NCBI RefSeq assembly: GCF_004216895.1
Contig: NZ_SGXE01000001.1
Location: 806,001 to 870,000, forward strand
Reading direction: 5' to 3'
DNA from: Aquimarina brevivitae
Lineage (GTDB): Bacteria > Bacteroidota > Bacteroidia > Flavobacteriales > Flavobacteriaceae
DNA length: 64,000 bases
Shown: positions 1 to 7,099 of the stretch, piece by piece
How the letters are laid out: every line of letters starts with the position of its first letter
Numbering within the stretch: the first letter of the stretch is position 1
Notes under the pieces: generated by a model
Databases searched by the model: none
Told to the model about the DNA's origin: nothing
The model's input: the letters and a program-made list of their open reading frames with translations, nothing else
Position numbers and translations under genes: made by a program

Positions 1-1
1 G

Positions 2-1039
2 TCAGCGTCTTTTTACATTAAGGATATTGCTCAGGGGATAATGACAAGTTATCACGAAAATGGACAGATTGCGCAACAATCTGTGTATATAGACGGGCGA
101 CTGGATGGGATTGTGTATGACTATGATGCTAATGGGATCATACTTTCGAGAAAACGGTATGCAAACGGGTCCCAAATTATTGATGAACCTGTATTATTTC
201 AACCCGGTGTGATCGCTACAGAAACAGCTAATGAATGGGATATTACCTTTACGCCTGATGGGAATAAAGCCTATTTTACACGAAGGCTTTTAGACAATAC
301 CCCTCAAAAAATTTATCAAACTGTAAAAGATAGTCAAGGCAACTGGTCAACTCCAATTATTGCATCCTTTTCTACGGATCGGGATGAAGGTGCCTTTATC
401 ACTCCAAATGGTCAATATTTCTTTTTTGCCAGTTGTAGACCTATGGATAAAAAAGCCCCGGATAACACATTAGATATGAATATATGGATGATGACCAAAA
501 CTGCTATCGGTTGGTCATCACCAAAACCGTTACCGGATACAATCAATAAACGACGCACAGTGGAGGATGCCTGGCCAAAGCACTACGAAGCAGGGCCAAG
601 TATGGATAGAAATGGCCATCTTTTTTATTGGACAAAAAGTAGTGTTGCAGATGTTGCCAATTTATATCAAACCATCATGCAGAGGAACAGTACCTTTAGT
701 CAACCCTTGGAGCTCATCCCTCCTTCTCAAAATAATGGTTATGATAGTGGTCCTGTTGTTTCTCCGGATGGAAATTTATTATTCTTTGTCTCTTCAAATC
801 GCTCAGAAAGTTATGGTCGGGAGGATTTGTACTTTTCAAGATTAAAGGAAGGAATCTGGTCTGAGCCTAAAAACCTGGGACCTGTTGTCAACTCCGATCA
901 TAATGAAGGAACTCCGCGGTTTTCACCAGATGGAAAATACTTTTTCTTTAGTAGTGATCGTGGAGATAACTTCGATAGTTCCGGGGAGCGTATCTGGAGT
1001 ATTTATTTTATGGAAACACAATTTTTAATTTTAGATTAA
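2..1039 (+). CDS. MORN-repeat / PD40 beta-propeller protein (5' truncated by window edge)
   Basis: The reading frame is open from base 2, before the first ATG at 41, so the gene very probably starts outside the window. The visible N-terminus carries MORN_2-type motifs (SYHENGQ, YIDGRLDG). The remainder has WD40-like PD40 propeller motifs, for example ITFTPDGNKAYFTRR, ITPNGQYFFFASCR, VSPDGNLLFFVSSNR and FSPDGKYFFFSSDRG, each a blade with a DG turn. Such propellers are common in secreted or periplasmic flavobacterial proteins and usually mediate binding; no catalytic residues are seen. The next gene, another MORN protein, starts 2 bases after the stop, so they are probably co-transcribed. Fold assignment is fairly secure; the function is unknown. 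Confidence 0.8.
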   Translation, partial: SASFYIKDIAQGIMTSYHENGQIAQQSVYIDGRLDGIVYDYDANGIILSRKRYANGSQIIDEPVLFQPGVIATETANEWDITFTPDGNKAYFTRRLLDNTPQKIYQTVKDSQGNWSTPIIASFSTDRDEGAFITPNGQYFFFASCRPMDKKAPDNTLDMNIWMMTKTAIGWSSPKPLPDTINKRRTVEDAWPKHYEAGPSMDRNGHLFYWTKSSVADVANLYQTIMQRNSTFSQPLELIPPSQNNGYDSGPVVSPDGNLLFFVSSNRSESYGREDLYFSRLKEGIWSEPKNLGPVVNSDHNEGTPRFSPDGKYFFFSSDRGDNFDSSGERIWSIYFMETQFLILD

Positions 1040-1040
1040 T

Positions 1041-1496
1041 ATGAAAAAAGTGGTTACTCTTTCTATGATGTGGTCATTATGCACCTGCAGCCAAACTTCA
1101 AGTGAAATTGATACGGTTGGTCAGTCAATGATCCCAATGTCCGATACTTATCAGAAAGCTGCTCCGGTATATGGCAATCAATATTTTGAGAATGGAAAAA
1201 AGAAACCTTACACAGGAATTCTTTATGGAAAATACGATAATGGCCAGTTGATGACCTTACAGGAATATACTGATGGTATAGGCAATGGAACGTGGGTTCA
1301 ATTTAATCCTGACGGTACAAAGCAGGAACAAGGAACCTATAAAGAAAACCGGGTAGAAGGTCCCGTTACACAATATTGGGAAGATGGTAGTGTCAAAGCA
1401 AAGGGCTACTACAGGCATTGGAAACAACCCATTGGCAAATGGACGTATTACGATCGTAAAGGTAATATTGTTCATACCATGACTTATACTAGATGA
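1041..1496 (+). CDS. MORN_2-repeat protein (YwqK-like), probable lipoprotein
   Basis: A 151-residue protein. The N-terminus (MKKVVTLSMMWSLCTCSQ) looks like a short SPII signal with the lipidated Cys near residue 16. The body has MORN_2-like repeats: GKYDNGQLMTLQEYTDG, VQFNPDGTKQEQGTYKENRVEG, QYWEDGSVKAKGYYRHWKQPIGKWTYYDRKGN. Databases often label this family YwqK antitoxin, but no toxin partner is visible here and I infer no antitoxin role. It follows the propeller gene almost directly and ends at a strong hairpin terminator. The function is unknown; it is probably an envelope protein. Confidence 0.75.
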   Translation: MKKVVTLSMMWSLCTCSQTSSEIDTVGQSMIPMSDTYQKAAPVYGNQYFENGKKKPYTGILYGKYDNGQLMTLQEYTDGIGNGTWVQFNPDGTKQEQGTYKENRVEGPVTQYWEDGSVKAKGYYRHWKQPIGKWTYYDRKGNIVHTMTYTR

Positions 1497-1500
1497 AAAA

Positions 1501-1546
1501 CAAAAATGCTTTCCTGAAATATTAGTTCTTCAGGAAAGCATTTTTG
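1501..1546. terminator. Bidirectional Rho-independent terminator
   Basis: An almost perfect inverted repeat (AAAAATGCTTTCCTGAA ... TTCAGGAAAGCATTTTT) with A/T runs on both sides lies between the convergent genes ending at 1496 (+) and 1568 (-). It can serve both. Confidence 0.85.
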
Positions 1547-1567
1547 TTACTAACTCAACTAAATGTC

Positions 1568-2320
1568 TTAGATATTAAATCCAGGATTGGTATTAAATGC
1601 ATTGTTCTGTACCGCTCTGGCTCGGTTTCTAGCCATATTACGGATCGCGCTGGTTGTTCTCGTACCATCAACTGCAAACCACCATAGGTACAATACTTCG
1701 TACATATTAGATCCCTGGTACGACCAATTGGTATCACACGAGGCACCTCTTGGACAACCACTACCTCCATTATGACTTTTACCCCCGTTATGACGTGCTT
1801 CGTGCAGTAAGGTTCCTGCTCGCATCACCACATCAAAGTTATAAAAATAAGGTAAGTATAATTCTACACGGTTTCCATATGCCCAACCAGCCCATTGACC
1901 TGGCGTAGAGCCTGGCTTGTAACATAAAGCCTGTAGTCTACCGGTATTGTTAGCAGTATACGGATAGGCCCAACGAAGTGCATTACCACTATAATCGCCA
2001 GTGTTGGTGGCATAATCCTCTGCAGAATATGTTAATAAGTACATCGCAGCAAAAGTTCTTGCTAATGGTCTGCTTAGGTTACAAGGATCAAAAAATCCAA
2101 ATCCACTATCCCAATCTGATTTGCGCATATTAAACACACTCCACCAATGATCCACTCTGGCCTGGTTACACAATCCAGATGCGTATACAGAGGTACCATC
2201 GGCTACATTATCATGTGGCGGCACTGAACAGGTTTGCTGTGCTTGGGTTTGTAATGACACCATGACAAAGATGATCAAGGCGACGAATAGGTTACTTTTA
2301 TTGAATTTATATAGTTTCAT
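1568..2320 (-). CDS. Secreted protein with metzincin-type zinc-protease motif
   Basis: A 250-residue protein with a Sec signal peptide (hydrophobic core LFVALIIFVMVSLQTQA, cleavage near residues 28-29). Residues 173-183 read HEARHNGGKSH, an exact HExxHxxGxxH zinc-binding motif. SNMYEVL (M206) further on could be the Met-turn typical of metzincins. Seven cysteines after the signal peptide suggest disulfides. The protein is Trp- and Tyr-rich, and I recognise no named peptidase family in the rest. It lies 2 bases after the lipoprotein gene at 2323-3144, so they form an operon. I infer an extracellular or periplasmic metalloprotease; a degenerate non-catalytic homologue is possible. Confidence 0.7.
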   Translation of the reverse strand: MKLYKFNKSNLFVALIIFVMVSLQTQAQQTCSVPPHDNVADGTSVYASGLCNQARVDHWWSVFNMRKSDWDSGFGFFDPCNLSRPLARTFAAMYLLTYSAEDYATNTGDYSGNALRWAYPYTANNTGRLQALCYKPGSTPGQWAGWAYGNRVELYLPYFYNFDVVMRAGTLLHEARHNGGKSHNGGSGCPRGASCDTNWSYQGSNMYEVLYLWWFAVDGTRTTSAIRNMARNRARAVQNNAFNTNPGFNI

Positions 2321-2322
2321 GA

Positions 2323-3144
2323 TTATCTGATTTTTGGTGTTTCTTTGGTTTCGTTTAGTTTAATCTCAAATTCTTCAGGCATGTCTGGATGCTCTACTTT
2401 TCTAATGTCTGTAGCTTTAGTAGTGATGTACCAATGCTCGTTTTTAGGCAATCTTTCATAAAGCATCTCCATTTTTTCTTCAACATTACCTAAAGGTGAT
2501 TGTAGATAATTACGGGTAGCCATTTGGCGTACGGTTAAATCTTCGTGTGTGGTTAATCGAAACAGCATTTTCTCTGCTACTTCATTTTTGTTTTTAGCTA
2601 AAATCCCTAGTCCTTCCACAGCGGTGATGCGGATAATGATCTCATCTAATCGCGTATCAATTTCTGGGTTTTCAGGGGCGGTATCTCTGGGAATATTTAA
2701 TGAAGCAATTTCATATAGAAACTCCAACGCCTCTTCGGTACGTAGCTCTTTTAAGGTTTCGATGAGCATCGTACGATATAGGTAGTTTTGGTCCGGTATT
2801 TTTTGGTACAACATGGCGATGCTTTCAGCAAGATTTTTTTGATCTCGTAGTCGGTGTAAAGACCATAAGTAGCGCTCTTCAGCATCTTTACCCGAACCCA
2901 CTGCTAATTGTAAGTGTTCTTGAATAAGTTTTCCATTAGGAACGCTGGCAAAAAATCCATCCAAGGATAATACCGAGGACTCATCAAAAGATAGTTCAGA
3001 AGAATACTCCGTAGCTTTTGTAGTCACCTCAATGGCGTTGGTTTCTTCTGAGTTTTCTGGGACGTCGTTTTCACAACTTTGTACAATACTTAGTACCATC
3101 GCTAATGCACACAAGGCTACTAAGGTTTTGATAGTGTTTTTCAT
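2323..3144 (-). CDS. HEAT-like lipoprotein of unknown function
   Basis: A 273-residue protein. The signal MKNTIKTLVALCALAMVLSIVQSC fits an SPII lipoprotein (Cys24), followed by an acidic, Ser/Thr-rich linker. The rest is strongly helical; segments such as IRITAVEGLGILAKNKNEVA and HEDLTVRQMATRNYLQ resemble HEAT or Armadillo repeats. It precedes the metzincin-like gene with a 2-base gap, so it may be a partner, inhibitor or scaffold of that protein; this is inference from co-transcription only. A good promoter lies just upstream. Confidence 0.65.
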   Translation of the reverse strand: MKNTIKTLVALCALAMVLSIVQSCENDVPENSEETNAIEVTTKATEYSSELSFDESSVLSLDGFFASVPNGKLIQEHLQLAVGSGKDAEERYLWSLHRLRDQKNLAESIAMLYQKIPDQNYLYRTMLIETLKELRTEEALEFLYEIASLNIPRDTAPENPEIDTRLDEIIIRITAVEGLGILAKNKNEVAEKMLFRLTTHEDLTVRQMATRNYLQSPLGNVEEKMEMLYERLPKNEHWYITTKATDIRKVEHPDMPEEFEIKLNETKETPKIR

Positions 3145-3187
3145 AATAATGAATTAGTTTATTTGTAATTAGTGTTTTGTATGGCAG

Positions 3188-3214
3188 CAAAAGTAGGAGT
3201 GAGATCTCTCTCAA
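3188..3214 (-). promoter_or_regulatory. Flavobacterial sigma-A-type promoter
   Basis: On the minus strand TACTTTTG (3195-3188) matches the Bacteroidota -7 consensus TAnnTTTG, and a TTG (3214-3212) lies 19 bases upstream in the -33 position. The predicted start is about 35-40 bases before the lipoprotein gene at 3144. Confidence 0.6.
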
Positions 3215-3416
3215 GTAAGAGTGCATGACCTGAATACCGAAGGGGTAAACCTCCTTTTTTAATAGGGGTGGTTTTACCTGTTTCTGGCAAAACGCATTTA
3301 TATTCAAGCGATAAAACCAGTTATGATGTTATTACTTGATCTATTTAGAAGTAGTGGATTAATAGTGAAAGTTGAGGTTTTAGTTTTGCAAAAATTGATT
3401 TTGAAGAAAAACTATT
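3215..3416. other. Intergenic stretch, no gene seen
   Basis: Low-complexity AT-rich sequence between the promoter of the 3144 gene and the tRNA-linked GIY-YIG array. I see no ORF with homology and no RNA gene here. Confidence 0.5.
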
Positions 3417-3461
3417 TCAAATGATCTTAATATAGCAACCGATTTCTTTTTCTGTGGACAT
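3417..3461 (-). pseudogene. GIY-YIG gene remnant (third copy)
   Basis: The first eleven codons (MSTEKEIGCYI) match the two full GIY-YIG genes upstream. The sequence then diverges and stops after three more codons. The copy is preceded, as in the other units, by the tRNA terminator hairpin (about 3474-3507) and a tRNA 3'-half remnant. It marks the decayed distal end of the tandem array. Confidence 0.75.
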
Positions 3462-3515
3462 AAACTTATATATAAAAAAAGCTACTTCTATACAAGAAAC
3501 AGCTTTATTTGAAGG

Positions 3516-3579
3516 TGGTCCCACATGGGCTCGAACCATGGACCCCCTGTCCCGATAGCTATCGGGAGTGTCAGGTGCT
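3516..3579 (-). pseudogene. tRNA 3'-half remnant (distal copy)
   Basis: Identical to the 3' half of the tRNA at 4358-4431 from the discriminator base through the T-arm and variable loop to CAGGGGG. The anticodon loop is then replaced by the 18-base palindrome TCCCGATAGCTATCGGGA, and the match resumes for about nine bases (AGCACCTGA). It lacks the D-arm and 5' acceptor strand, so it is not a functional tRNA. Confidence 0.8.
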
Positions 3580-3882
3580 TGATGTTTTTAACATCAGCTT
3601 TTCTACCATTTCAGGATATTTCTTTAAGTTTTGGATATAGGTTCTGCTTTTCATAGCCTTTATTTTTTGTTCAATAGCAATGGCCTGAGTGTAGGTTTTG
3701 GTGGGTATAAATAGGTATAAAGTCCAATCATTGGTAATGCTGGTATATGATTTTTTACCGTAAAAGGAAGTGTTGTGTTTTTGAATTCTTTGGTTAAGAT
3801 TTTCCTGGCAAGCTCCAATATAGTATTTGTTTATTTTTTGGCTGGATAGGATATAGCAACCGATTTCTTTTTCTGTGGACAT
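3571..3882 (-). CDS. GIY-YIG (URI-type) nuclease, array copy 2
   Basis: A 103-residue protein starting at MSTEKEIGCYIL. GCYIL ... YYIGA is the GIY-YIG motif pair, followed by LNQRIQKHN (the conserved Arg helix) and a C-terminal EQKIKAMKSRTY segment typical of the UvrC/URI-type short family. It is nearly identical to copy 1. The last codons (Ser-Thr-stop) are built from tRNA-derived sequence AGCACCTGA. A longer frame begins inside the tRNA remnant, but that part is only read-through of RNA-gene sequence. The role is probably homing-like maintenance of the array, or none for the host; activity is unproven. Confidence 0.8.
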   Translation of the reverse strand: MSTEKEIGCYILSSQKINKYYIGACQENLNQRIQKHNTSFYGKKSYTSITNDWTLYLFIPTKTYTQAIAIEQKIKAMKSRTYIQNLKKYPEMVEKLMLKTSST

Positions 3883-3936
3883 ATACTTATAAATAAAAAA
3901 AGCTGCTTCTATACAAGAAACAGCTTTATTTGAAGG

Positions 3937-4000
3937 TGGTCCCACATGGGCTCGAACCATTGACCCCCTGTCCCGATAGCTATGGGGAGTGTCAGGTGCT
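3937..4000 (-). pseudogene. tRNA 3'-half remnant (proximal copy)
   Basis: A second partial copy of the 3' half of the 4358-4431 tRNA, with one substitution in the T-arm/variable region and the anticodon loop replaced by TCCCCATAGCTATCGGGA (minus strand), a one-base variant of the palindrome in the distal remnant. It overlaps the stop codon of GIY-YIG copy 1. Confidence 0.8.
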
Positions 4001-4303
4001 TGATGTTTTTAACATCAGCTTTTCTACCATTTCAGGATATTTCTTTAAGTTTTGGATATAGGTTCTGCTTTTCATAGCCTTTATTTTTTGTTCAATAGCA
4101 ATGGCCTGAGTGTAGGTTTTGGTGGGTATAAATAGGTATAAAGTCCAATCATTGGTAATGCTGGTATATGATTTTTTACCGTAAAAGGAAGTGTTGTGTT
4201 TTTGAATTCTTTGGTTAAGATTTTCCTGGCAAGCTCCAATATAGAACTTGTTTATTTTTTGGCTGGATAGGATATAGCAACCGATTTCTTTTTCTGTGGA
4301 CAT
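3992..4303 (-). CDS. GIY-YIG (URI-type) nuclease, array copy 1
   Basis: A 103-residue single-domain GIY-YIG protein beginning MSTEKEIGCYIL. The motif pair GCYIL/FYIGA, the helix QRIQKHN and a C-terminal EQ-K-K-K-S helix are visible. It lies directly downstream of the intact tRNA and its terminator, in the same orientation. It differs from copy 2 at very few residues (for example KFYIGA against KYYIGA). Small GIY-YIG genes of this class are common in Bacteroidota; the tRNA linkage suggests a site-specific selfish element. Nuclease activity is inferred from the family. Confidence 0.8.
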   Translation of the reverse strand: MSTEKEIGCYILSSQKINKFYIGACQENLNQRIQKHNTSFYGKKSYTSITNDWTLYLFIPTKTYTQAIAIEQKIKAMKSRTYIQNLKKYPEMVEKLMLKTSST

Positions 4304-4314
4304 AAACTTATATA

Positions 4315-4349
4315 TAAAAAAAGCTGCTTCTATACAAGAAACAGCTTTA
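4315..4349 (-). terminator. Rho-independent terminator of the tRNA gene (repeated in the array)
   Basis: On the minus strand AAAGCTGTTTCT-TGTAT-AGAAGCAGCTTTTTTT forms a stem with a T-run just after the tRNA 3' end. Copies occur at about 3894-3928 and 3474-3507, showing that the terminator is part of the duplicated module. Confidence 0.8.
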
Positions 4350-4357
4350 TTTAAAGG

Positions 4358-4431
4358 TGGTCCCACATGGGCTCGAACCATGGACCCCCTGATTATGAGT
4401 CAGGTGCTCTAACCAGCTGAGCTATGGGACC
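4358..4431 (-). tRNA. tRNA with CAT anticodon (Met, possibly Ile2)
   Basis: A full cloverleaf of 74 bases: acceptor GGTCCCA / TGGGACC with discriminator A, anticodon stem CCTGA / TCAGG, loop CTCATAA giving anticodon CAT, and T-loop GGTTCGAGCCC. The CCA end is not encoded. A CAT tRNA can be elongator Met or lysidine-modified Ile2; the strand alone does not decide. It lacks the initiator features I would expect (three G-C pairs in the anticodon stem), so I favour elongator Met. Confidence 0.9.
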
Positions 4432-4592
4432 TGAAATGGACGGCAAATTTAAGCAATAGAATTATTGCACCAAACTTTTTTATAAAATATTTCTTTATTT
4501 TTTATGTTACTATTTATGGATTCGATTAGAAAGTACTGAAGCGTAAAGCAATTTTAAAACGAAGCTTATTTGATAAGATTCTAAATGGTTGA

Positions 4593-6944
4593 CTACTGTT
4601 TCACTACTTTGAGCATTTGTTCTTTTCCAGAATTAAGCTCTATTTTTAAAATGTAAATTCCGGCGGCAAGCTTATGGGTATCCATTTTTAAAGTAGAAAC
4701 ATCCTTTTGTCTTGTTTTTTGCAATACCATTTTTCCCTGAGTATCAAATAATTTAACCTGATTGACTTGATACGCTGCATTGATTAACAACTCCTGATTA
4801 AAAGGATTGGGATAAAATGAAATGGATTTTGGTCTTTTAGTGCCCTTTTTGGTGATGATGCAATCGCCTGCTATAAAATCCATCTTATTGTTCATCGAAT
4901 TATTTTCTCCACCTGCTGATAGACTATAGGTGTAATAGAAATAAATGCGTTGTCCGGATCTACTATTTATTTTATATGGAACACCAGCTTCAACGAAATA
5001 TCCAGGAAAAACGGTATTATTATTTGTACTATAGTACAAAATGACCAGACTATCTCCAATTCCTGTTTTTTGTGGTATAAACGTAAGATAAGTCCCTGTG
5101 CCATCTTCCATAATTTCTGCAATAAAATCTCCATTAGCTGCAGTAAGGATGCAACCTTCTAAGTTTTCTTCTATCACCAGGGTATAGGTAACTGAGCTTA
5201 TCGCCCCACAATTATTGGTGTATGATGCCGTATAGCTACCAGCTTGTTCAAGTTGAATATTGTTGAACGTAATTTCACTTTGATTTGAGGTAAATCCATT
5301 GGGTCCGGTCCAACTCCAATTCCCCTCAGTTTCGGCGTCTACCCTATATTTAAGGTTATCTCCTTCAACCACAGTAATTGATGTACCTGAGCTCGGATTA
5401 CCGTCATTAATGGTATAGGAGGTGCTGATCACGGAGGGTTCGCAAGTATTGGTGTTTCCATCATCCCAAATTATATCATCAATTGCAAATTCAAAAGGGG
5501 TGGACGGTATGGCTCCATCGTTGCCGATTCTAAATACATAAGACATATCCTGGAATGCTAGGAGACCCGAAAAGTCCTTAATAGGAATACTTATCTGTCC
5601 CCATTCCCCATTTCTAATTAGTCCATATTTGTTTTCCCCTGCCGGAAAACTGATATCAGCAGCATTGGTATAATTGTCATTGAGACCAATGATAAAAGAT
5701 ACATCAGCCGGAATTTTAATTTTAAATTTCAGGAAGCCATTTTCTACATAATTGGACATGTTTTTTCCGAACAAGGAAGTAATTCCCGCTCCGAACCAAC
5801 CTTTAGAAGGGTCATTAGTAAACGCCAATACATTTTCTCCTTCATATGGAGCTTCGTCTGATGCCGTTAGGGTTTCTCCAAAAACATAAAATTCAGCGTC
5901 TGTACCAAAGGTTAATTGATTATTAACCGGCGTTTCATCCGTATATACTCCAAAACCACCTTGCTCAGGAGGGGTAGTACCGTCTGATAGGGTTACTTCA
6001 CCGTGTCCATTCCATTGATAAACCCTAACATAATCAACATACATTTTACCAGGTAATGGTGCCGTGACCTGATTGTTATTTAGCGTACCAGGGAGTGTTC
6101 CCCCCACGGCCAAATTCAATAACATATAGAAAGGTTTGGTGAAAGGGGCAGTAGTACTATTGTTAGCATCTATTGGGAAGGGATTTTCATAAAGATCATA
6201 TTCCTCACCATTATCGATTACAGTAAATCGAATTTGTGTAGGTTCCCAATATACTCTGTATTTTACAAATCGGTCATTTAGTGGAGTAGTAGCCACATAG
6301 GGTTTATTGTAATTGACGTCATAGGCGATATTACCAACACCACCGTCGGGCAGTGGAAAAAAAGTATTGGCCCCTACGTAAGTGTTAACGGTGGATTCTG
6401 GTTCTTGTTGAAAGGCTCTTCCTTCATCGCTAAAGCCCATTTCCATCATATCAATTTCCCCTATGGCGGGCCAGTTTAGATTGGCAGTGCCCAAGAACCA
6501 AACTGCGGGCCATAACCCTTGTTTAAGGTCAGGAACACGCACTCGAGCTTCGATCATTCCATACTTAATAGCTACTTTATCTTTGGTAGTTACTTTGCCC
6601 GAGGTAAATGCTCTATTACCAGCATTTTGTCGCTTAGCTTCTAATACCAGTGCTTTATTACCTTCTTCTCCGGGGATATCTTCGATAAATACGTTGTCTT
6701 CTTGATAAGATTGTAATTCTTGATTACCCCAACCGCATAGGTTAGGACAGCCATCGCCGATATCTTTGTTCCAGTGCTCTGTAGTGAAGGAATTAAAATT
6801 GTCTTCCCAAAGTATTTCACCAATCTGTGCCTGCGCACTGTAAAAGGATAGTAAAAATAGAAATACGATTTTGTGATAGACTAAATTTCTAAGGAAAAAG
6901 ATTGACTTAAGAAAAGAATTTTTTGGTTGGAAATAAGAGTTCAT
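4593..6944 (-). CDS. T9SS-secreted GH16 beta-glucanase (laminarinase-type), multimodular
   Basis: I chose the start at codon 24 of the longest frame (MNSYFQPKN...), which puts the hydrophobic signal IVFLFLLSFYSAQA near the N-terminus. In longest-frame numbering, residues 65-335 form a GH16 jelly roll with catalytic GEIDMME (E186, D188, E191). Then follow a beta-sandwich module likely to bind carbohydrate (about 350-520), an Ig-like domain (about 535-620), another beta-rich module, and a type IX secretion sorting domain (YPNPFNQELLI ... GIYILKI, about 735-806). GH16 enzymes of this group cut beta-1,3- or beta-1,3/1,4-glucans internally. It closes the glucan locus but is separated from bglX by a terminator, so it may have its own promoter. 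Confidence 0.9.
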   Translation of the reverse strand: MNSYFQPKNSFLKSIFFLRNLVYHKIVFLFLLSFYSAQAQIGEILWEDNFNSFTTEHWNKDIGDGCPNLCGWGNQELQSYQEDNVFIEDIPGEEGNKALVLEAKRQNAGNRAFTSGKVTTKDKVAIKYGMIEARVRVPDLKQGLWPAVWFLGTANLNWPAIGEIDMMEMGFSDEGRAFQQEPESTVNTYVGANTFFPLPDGGVGNIAYDVNYNKPYVATTPLNDRFVKYRVYWEPTQIRFTVIDNGEEYDLYENPFPIDANNSTTAPFTKPFYMLLNLAVGGTLPGTLNNNQVTAPLPGKMYVDYVRVYQWNGHGEVTLSDGTTPPEQGGFGVYTDETPVNNQLTFGTDAEFYVFGETLTASDEAPYEGENVLAFTNDPSKGWFGAGITSLFGKNMSNYVENGFLKFKIKIPADVSFIIGLNDNYTNAADISFPAGENKYGLIRNGEWGQISIPIKDFSGLLAFQDMSYVFRIGNDGAIPSTPFEFAIDDIIWDDGNTNTCEPSVISTSYTINDGNPSSGTSITVVEGDNLKYRVDAETEGNWSWTGPNGFTSNQSEITFNNIQLEQAGSYTASYTNNCGAISSVTYTLVIEENLEGCILTAANGDFIAEIMEDGTGTYLTFIPQKTGIGDSLVILYYSTNNNTVFPGYFVEAGVPYKINSRSGQRIYFYYTYSLSAGGENNSMNNKMDFIAGDCIITKKGTKRPKSISFYPNPFNQELLINAAYQVNQVKLFDTQGKMVLQKTRQKDVSTLKMDTHKLAAGIYILKIELNSGKEQMLKVVKQ

Positions 6945-7005
6945 AATTTGTGTGCTTGTGTGAATGGAAATATTTGTTACATAGATTAATTCATTTAAAA
7001 AAATA

Positions 7006-7035
7006 AACCCCAACCCAATTGCATAGGTCGGGGTT
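7006..7035 (-). terminator. Terminator or attenuator between bglX and the last GH16 gene
   Basis: On the minus strand AACCCCGACC ... GGTTGGGGTT pairs (one G-T wobble), followed by TATTTTTTT. It sits between two genes of the glucan locus and should reduce read-through into the T9SS GH16 gene. Confidence 0.7.
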
Positions 7036-7099
7036 CTGAAATGATCGAATTATTAAAAATTATAAAAAGCTAATGGTTCGATCTTAGCTTTATATTCGA

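Larger units (their letters stand above)
3417..4431 (-). repeat. Tandem array: tRNA 3' half + terminator + GIY-YIG ORF, period 421 bp
   Basis: Starting at the intact tRNA (4358-4431) and moving down the minus strand, a module repeats: tRNA 3' half, hairpin terminator, GIY-YIG gene. The two full ORFs end exactly 421 bases apart (3571 and 3992). The third module is cut short inside its ORF. Distal tRNA halves keep the T-arm and acceptor but have the anticodon loop replaced by a palindrome (TCCCGATAGCTATCGGGA, one copy with a mismatch). The copies differ by only a few bases, so the duplication is recent. Confidence 0.85.

Noticed and set aside
1041..1496. YwqK-type antitoxin with toxin partner
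   Set aside because: MORN_2 repeats alone do not show an antitoxin, and the neighbour is a propeller protein with no toxin features.
4304..4381. N-terminal extension of the GIY-YIG frames beginning MVRAHVGPP
   Set aside because: These codons lie inside the tRNA T-arm, acceptor and terminator; the gene proper starts at MSTEKEIG.
3417..4431. CRISPR array
   Set aside because: The repeats are three coding modules of about 420 bases, not short repeats with unique spacers.
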